Source: Siniperca chuatsi
Taxonomy: Eukaryota; Chordata; Actinopteri; Centrarchiformes; Sinipercidae
DNA length: 64,000 bases
Direction: 5' to 3'
Assembly: GCF_020085105.1 (NCBI RefSeq)
Contig: NC_058045.1
Location: 18,591,333 to 18,655,332 of the forward strand
Made by a program: the position numbers and the translations under genes. Every line of letters starts with the position of its first letter. Within the stretch, counting starts at the first letter, position 1. This document shows positions 63,297 through 64,000 of the stretch, one piece after another. The notes under the pieces are model-generated. The model was not told the origin of the DNA. It made no database searches and worked only from the letters and a program-made list of their open reading frames with translations.

Positions 63297-64000
63297 CTGC
63301 AGGGGTAGAAGCGCAGAAGGAAGAAAGGAGAGAAGGGAAGATTTGGAAAGGGAGGAGGAAACAGAGGAATGAAAAGAGAAAATTCTGATTAGAACAAAAT
63401 GTTACTTTCAAGATTTTTGCATGTATGCATTTACTTATCTAATATTAGGATTGAAGTGTTAAGGGACTCATCCTGTCTTTGTAGCTCTTCTCTTGAATAT
63501 GATCTTACTTGTTGTCTCTCCCTGCGTCACTGACTCTGAGCTCTTAAACTCCATCCTCACTCCTTCTCTTTGTGTATATCTATCGGTCTGTCCGATCCCC
63601 CCACCCTTTCTCTCCTCTGACACTAACAAAGACCTACTGTACCAGGACATGTCAGCCTGTCCACATAACAGCACTGTGTGTGGCAGTGACAAGCAGTTCA
63701 GACTGCACATTGTCAGTGTATGTGACAGATAGCGTCTCCAACCAAGTTCAGTCATTCTGTCCACAGAGACCCACTGTCCAAGAAGACCCCCACCACTGTT
63801 TCCACTACTCCTCCATCCTCCCCGTCTGCCTGCATCAACAGCTTAAATCCACAAATTGCTTCACCCCAAAAAATGGTGCTTCTTCAGACATTCCGACATT
63901 AATATCCACACAGATCTACCAATGAGATGCACATCTCAACGCACAACAGGGGACAAATGCAGCTAGTGCAGATGTGTGCAGGATAAAGCTGTGGCTCGGC
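63297..64000. other. osbpl5 upstream intron or promoter-proximal sequence
   Basis: Past the acceptor at 63297 there is no coding sequence I can assign. A 5' UTR exon and the promoter are expected to the right of the window. Overlapping open frames of 79-117 codons at 63468-63925 carry no family motif. Confidence 0.5.

Noticed and set aside
1..64000. CRISPR arrays, phage or bacterial mobile systems
   Set aside because: The window is vertebrate nuclear DNA with spliced genes; the repeats are microsatellites and eukaryotic transposons without regular spacers.

Overview
This window is nuclear DNA of a ray-finned fish, probably a percomorph teleost. The base is introns with GT-AG boundaries, three vertebrate genes of the nap1l4/phlda2/osbpl5 neighbourhood, the fish retrotransposon Rex3, a decayed Tc1-like element, and many short dispersed repeats of types common in teleosts. 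The species cannot be named from the sequence alone.

Layout. 75-9299 (+) holds the last ten coding exons of nap1l4, a histone-chaperone gene whose 5' part lies left of the window; its 3' UTR probably runs to about 11030. 11030-23090 is intergenic, filled with non-autonomous transposons and microsatellites. 23091-24150 (+) is phlda2, a short PH-domain gene with a TATA box, a perfect CRE and a probable intron in its 3' UTR. 24150-43530 is about 19 kb without a gene I can recognise, again rich in MITE-like repeats. 43530-63296 (-) is osbpl5, an ER-anchored oxysterol-binding-protein-related protein; 21 coding exons join without a frameshift into 869 residues, close to the usual length of the family. 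A truncated Rex3 copy lies in one of its introns. 63297-64000 is osbpl5 intron or upstream sequence.

How the genes relate. They do not form a pathway. Their proximity is inherited: in mammals NAP1L4, PHLDA2 and OSBPL5 sit together in the 11p15.4 imprinted domain, and the paralogues NAP1L1, PHLDA1 and OSBPL8 sit together on 12q21. In mammals all three are read in one direction with OSBPL5 beyond NAP1L4 and CARS1. Here osbpl5 lies on the other side, tail to tail with phlda2, so the block has been rearranged.

I found no CRISPR array, no RNA gene I would defend and no convincing new gene system. The most useful results are the full exon models, the rearranged synteny, the phlda2 promoter, and a catalogue of transposon copies in different states of decay.
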